DNA from: Nitrospira moscoviensis
Lineage (GTDB): Bacteria > Nitrospirota > Nitrospiria > Nitrospirales > Nitrospiraceae
Reading direction: 5' to 3'
DNA length: 64,000 nucleotides
Assembly (NCBI RefSeq): GCF_001273775.1
Contig: NZ_CP011801.1
Coordinates: 4,318,001-4,382,000, forward strand
Under the pieces are notes generated by a model, which was given only the letters and a program-made list of their open reading frames with translations, searched no databases and was not told where the DNA came from. Positions 62,062 through 64,000 of the stretch are shown piece after piece (positions within the stretch are counted from its first letter, which is position 1; every line of letters begins with the position of its first letter). The position numbers and the translations under genes are program-made.

Positions 62062-62661
62062 CTAGAACTTCACTTCCGGCGGCTTCGCCACGGCCTTTTC
62101 GTCCGCCACGGTGAAGTTCGGCTTCTCTTCCATGTGCAGGATGAATTTGGCGGTGAGATTGGTGGGGAAAAAGCGCACCATCTTATTGTATTCCGCCACC
62201 CGGTCGATGTAGCGCTTGCGGGCGACGGCGATCCGGTTTTCCGTGCCTTCGAGCTGGCTCTGCAGATCGCGGAAATTCTGATCGGCTTTCAAGTTGGGAT
62301 AGTTCTCCGCCACCGCGATCAGCCGGCCGAGGGCCGACGACAAGCCGGCTTGGGCTTTCTGAAATTGCTCGAACTTGGCCGGGTCTTGCAACGTCTCGGG
62401 CGTGACCTGGATGCCGGTCGCCTGGGCCCGTGCTTGTACGACATTCTCCAAGGTCTCCTGCTCGTGTGCGGCGTACCCTTTGACGGTCGCCACGAGATTG
62501 GGAATCAGATCCGCCCGGCGCTGGTATTGGTTGACGACTTCGCTCCAGGCCGCTTTCGTATCTTCGTCCAACCCCTGCAAGTCGTTGTAGCCGCACCCGG
62601 CCGCGACGGAGAGGCTGGCGATCAGCACCATGGCGGCAGACAACCGAACGTTTCGAGTCAT
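62062..62661 (-). CDS. LemA family lipoprotein
   Basis: This 199-residue protein has a signal peptide with lipobox V-A-A-G-C-G at about residue 23. The LemA core is complete: Y-N-x-L-Q, E-D-T-K-A-A-W-S-E-V-V-N-Q-Y-Q-R-R-A-D-L-I-P-N-L-V-x-T-V-K-G-Y and the helix-rich rest with Q-x-x-L-E-G-T-E-N-R-I. Most LemA proteins have an N-terminal membrane anchor rather than a lipobox, so this variant may sit in the outer or inner membrane. A good AGAGGAG site precedes the start. It heads the LemA-TPM-TPM operon. Confidence 0.94.
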   Translation of the reverse strand: MTRNVRLSAAMVLIASLSVAAGCGYNDLQGLDEDTKAAWSEVVNQYQRRADLIPNLVATVKGYAAHEQETLENVVQARAQATGIQVTPETLQDPAKFEQFQKAQAGLSSALGRLIAVAENYPNLKADQNFRDLQSQLEGTENRIAVARKRYIDRVAEYNKMVRFFPTNLTAKFILHMEEKPNFTVADEKAVAKPPEVKF

Positions 62662-62803
62662 GGTCTCACTCCTCTCGCTGAGCGGGCGATCCCGCCGGTC
62701 ACCATGCTATCACGGCCCTATCGATGAAGACACGACCGCCTGATGAACGGACTTGCTCCGCCCGTTCGTGCTGAGCTTGTCGAAACGCCGCTGATGGCTA
62801 GGG

Positions 62804-63337
62804 CTAATGTGACGAGCCGGAGGCGGCCGTTTCGACGGCTTTGGTGAGGACGGACGAGGTGGAGCCGGAGTTGGACTGGATGAAGGCCAGCAGGCGCTTG
62901 TTCTCCTGGGCTTTCCGGAGAAACTTGAAGGCGATGCCGCGGGCGCTCACGGACCGCACCATCGCCGCCACTTCGATGGGCGGCTCCTGATCGGCGATCG
63001 CGATCTCCAGGTAGAAAATATCGTCCACGTGGACCTGCGTCTGGCTCTTGATGATGCAGCCGCCCATCGAGAGATCCATGACCGTGCCCTCCCCGCGGAC
63101 CTTCCCGCCGGAGAACGACAGGAACAGTCGCACCGGAATGCGGAGATGCTCGCGGCGGTCCATCGGATGTTGCGGATGGTTCAAGCCCAGCCGGCAGGCC
63201 AGAAACCGATGGCTGCAATGCTGACAATGGAACGGCGCGATGAAGACGAGGGCGGCGGCATGCTCGCGCGGCGACTGCGGCCGGGATCGCAGCACGCCGA
63301 TCTGTTGACACTGCGGGCAGGTGAGGTGGCGGCCCAT
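62804..63337 (-). CDS. Zinc-ribbon PilZ protein
   Basis: This 177-residue protein starts with a zinc ribbon (C8-x2-C11 and C38-x2-C41 in C-P-Q-C ... C-Q-H-C). A PilZ domain follows (about 60-150) with R-R-E-H-L-R-I-P-V, and D-L-S-M-G-G-C as the D/N-x-S-x2-G motif. It probably binds c-di-GMP in the cytoplasm, with the ribbon for structure or DNA/protein contact. It stands alone between lemA and sdhB on the minus strand. The tail (about 155-177) is Ser/Thr-rich. Confidence 0.83.
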   Translation of the reverse strand: MGRHLTCPQCQQIGVLRSRPQSPREHAAALVFIAPFHCQHCSHRFLACRLGLNHPQHPMDRREHLRIPVRLFLSFSGGKVRGEGTVMDLSMGGCIIKSQTQVHVDDIFYLEIAIADQEPPIEVAAMVRSVSARGIAFKFLRKAQENKRLLAFIQSNSGSTSSVLTKAVETAASGSSH

Positions 63338-63439
63338 CGGGCTCCTGCTGGTCGAAGGCTTACCACCGCACTATAAAGGCCTTTCCCTTAGAGTCAAGCC
63401 GATTGCCATCTCATGCAGCGAGGACTGGAGACGAACGAG

Positions 63440-64000
63440 CTAGGCCGATTCGTCGTGCGGATGTTCGCTGGAAGCCCGTGAGCCGGATTGAATGACGGCC
63501 GCGCGGAGATATTCGCGGTTCAACTGGGCGATGAAGCGGACGCTGATGTGTTTCGGGCACACCGCTTCGCATTCGTTTTGATTGCTGCAGGAGCCGAAAC
63601 CTTCCCGGTCCATCGCCTCCATCATGGCGGTCACCCGGCGGACCCGTTCCGGTTCTCCTTGGGGCAGCGAGGCGAGGTGGGAGACCTTCGCCGCGACGAA
63701 CAGCGTGGCGGAGGCGTTCTTGCAGGCGGCCACACAGGCCCCGCACGAGATGCAGGAGGCGGCGTCCATGGCGGTCTCCTGCCGTTCTTTGGGGATCAAC
63801 ATCACGTTGCCGTCGACCGCGCCGCCCGTATTGACGGAAATGTAGCCGCCCGCCTGGATGATGCGGTCGAGCGCGCTCCGGTCCGTCACGAGGTCTTTCA
63901 CGATCGGAAAGGCCCGCGCGCGCCAGGGCTCGATCGTGATGGTGGCGCCGTCGGCAAACCGCCGCATGTACAACTGGCAGGTGGCGATGCCGCGCTCGGG
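63440..64000 (-). CDS. sdhB: Succinate dehydrogenase/fumarate reductase iron-sulfur subunit (partial, starts outside the window)
   Basis: The C-terminal 186 residues are visible; the start lies beyond base 64000. The protein carries a [4Fe-4S] ferredoxin-type site as C-I-S-C-G-A-C-V-A-A-C and a second cluster site C-S-N-Q-N-E-C-E-A-V-C-P-K-H, matching the last two of the three SdhB/FrdB clusters ([2Fe-2S] lies in the missing part). R-F-I-A-Q-L-N-R-E-Y follows. It transfers electrons between the flavoprotein and quinone. The S-x-L-F-V-A-A-K and L-P-Q-G-E-P-E-R context resembles the class found in Bacteroidetes and Nitrospira, where it can run as a fumarate reductase. Confidence 0.9.
   Translation of the reverse strand, partial: PERGIATCQLYMRRFADGATITIEPWRARAFPIVKDLVTDRSALDRIIQAGGYISVNTGGAVDGNVMLIPKERQETAMDAASCISCGACVAACKNASATLFVAAKVSHLASLPQGEPERVRRVTAMMEAMDREGFGSCSNQNECEAVCPKHISVRFIAQLNREYLRAAVIQSGSRASSEHPHDESA

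Overview
The window is about 64 kb of GC-rich, densely packed bacterial chromosome from a diderm with lipopolysaccharide. It carries lptE, gmhA, the adenylyltransferase half of hldE, several lipoproteins, outer-membrane proteins and periplasmic PPIases. Gene content, the membrane-linked SdhB/FrdB type at the right edge and a long palindromic repeat of a kind I associate with Nitrospira suggest Nitrospira or a near relative (phylum Nitrospirota). That is inference: there is no rRNA gene or taxonomic marker here to prove it. Almost everything looks like vertically inherited housekeeping or envelope genes. There is no phage, no intact transposase and no CRISPR array.

Layout. 0-6.3 kb: two unrecognised genes, a secretin (GspD family), a PilZ protein and a lipoprotein with three tandem Ig-like domains. 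6.2-16 kb: tRNA-His, pyrF, rpsT, the leuS-lptE-holA operon, a methyltransferase, a HAD phosphatase, der and a secreted protein made of two homologous halves. 15.7-19.4 kb: an ECF sigma factor, zinc-finger anti-sigma factor, cupredoxin and cytochrome c cluster, followed by a large secreted protein. 19.4-28 kb: aat, a decayed receiver-domain remnant, an M20 peptidase, lipoprotein/barrel/DUF1566 envelope genes, an acetate-permease-family protein, two HExxH membrane proteins and an HTH-metallo-beta-lactamase fusion. 28-35.2 kb: a minus-strand chain pyk - secreted protein - gph - two M16 peptidases, then a barnase-type RNase with a barstar inhibitor. 35.2-48.3 kb: hemL, SNase, amidohydrolase, YbgC with a 33-residue membrane protein, an orphan CARF/HEPN-like protein, NfeD-SPFH, gmhA-(DHS-like)-SprT and a 1217-residue hybrid histidine kinase. 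48.4-64 kb: hldE-C, mfd, two PPIases, engB, mtgA, VOC protein, isoaspartyl peptidase, dtd, ogt, murJ, LemA with two TPM proteins, a PilZ protein and partial sdhB.

How they fit together. Many genes are translationally coupled (ATGA or TGATG overlaps), for example gph/M16/M16, VOC/asparaginase and the TPM pair. Clean sigma-70 promoters (TTGACN, 17-18 bp spacer, TAGANT) precede several plus-strand genes. At gmhA, the sigma gene and hemL the -10 box ends only 11-12 bp before the start codon, which predicts leaderless or nearly leaderless mRNAs.

The most unusual signals are: (1) a family of 7-bp-periodic tandem repeats of changing sequence, sitting at gene 5' ends and once inside a receiver domain, where they are translated; (2) a CARF/HEPN-type protein with no CRISPR locus and with both signature motifs altered; (3) the barnase/barstar pair; (4) a 200-bp element with perfect 36-bp terminal inverted repeats; and (5) the sigma/anti-sigma/copper/haem cluster.
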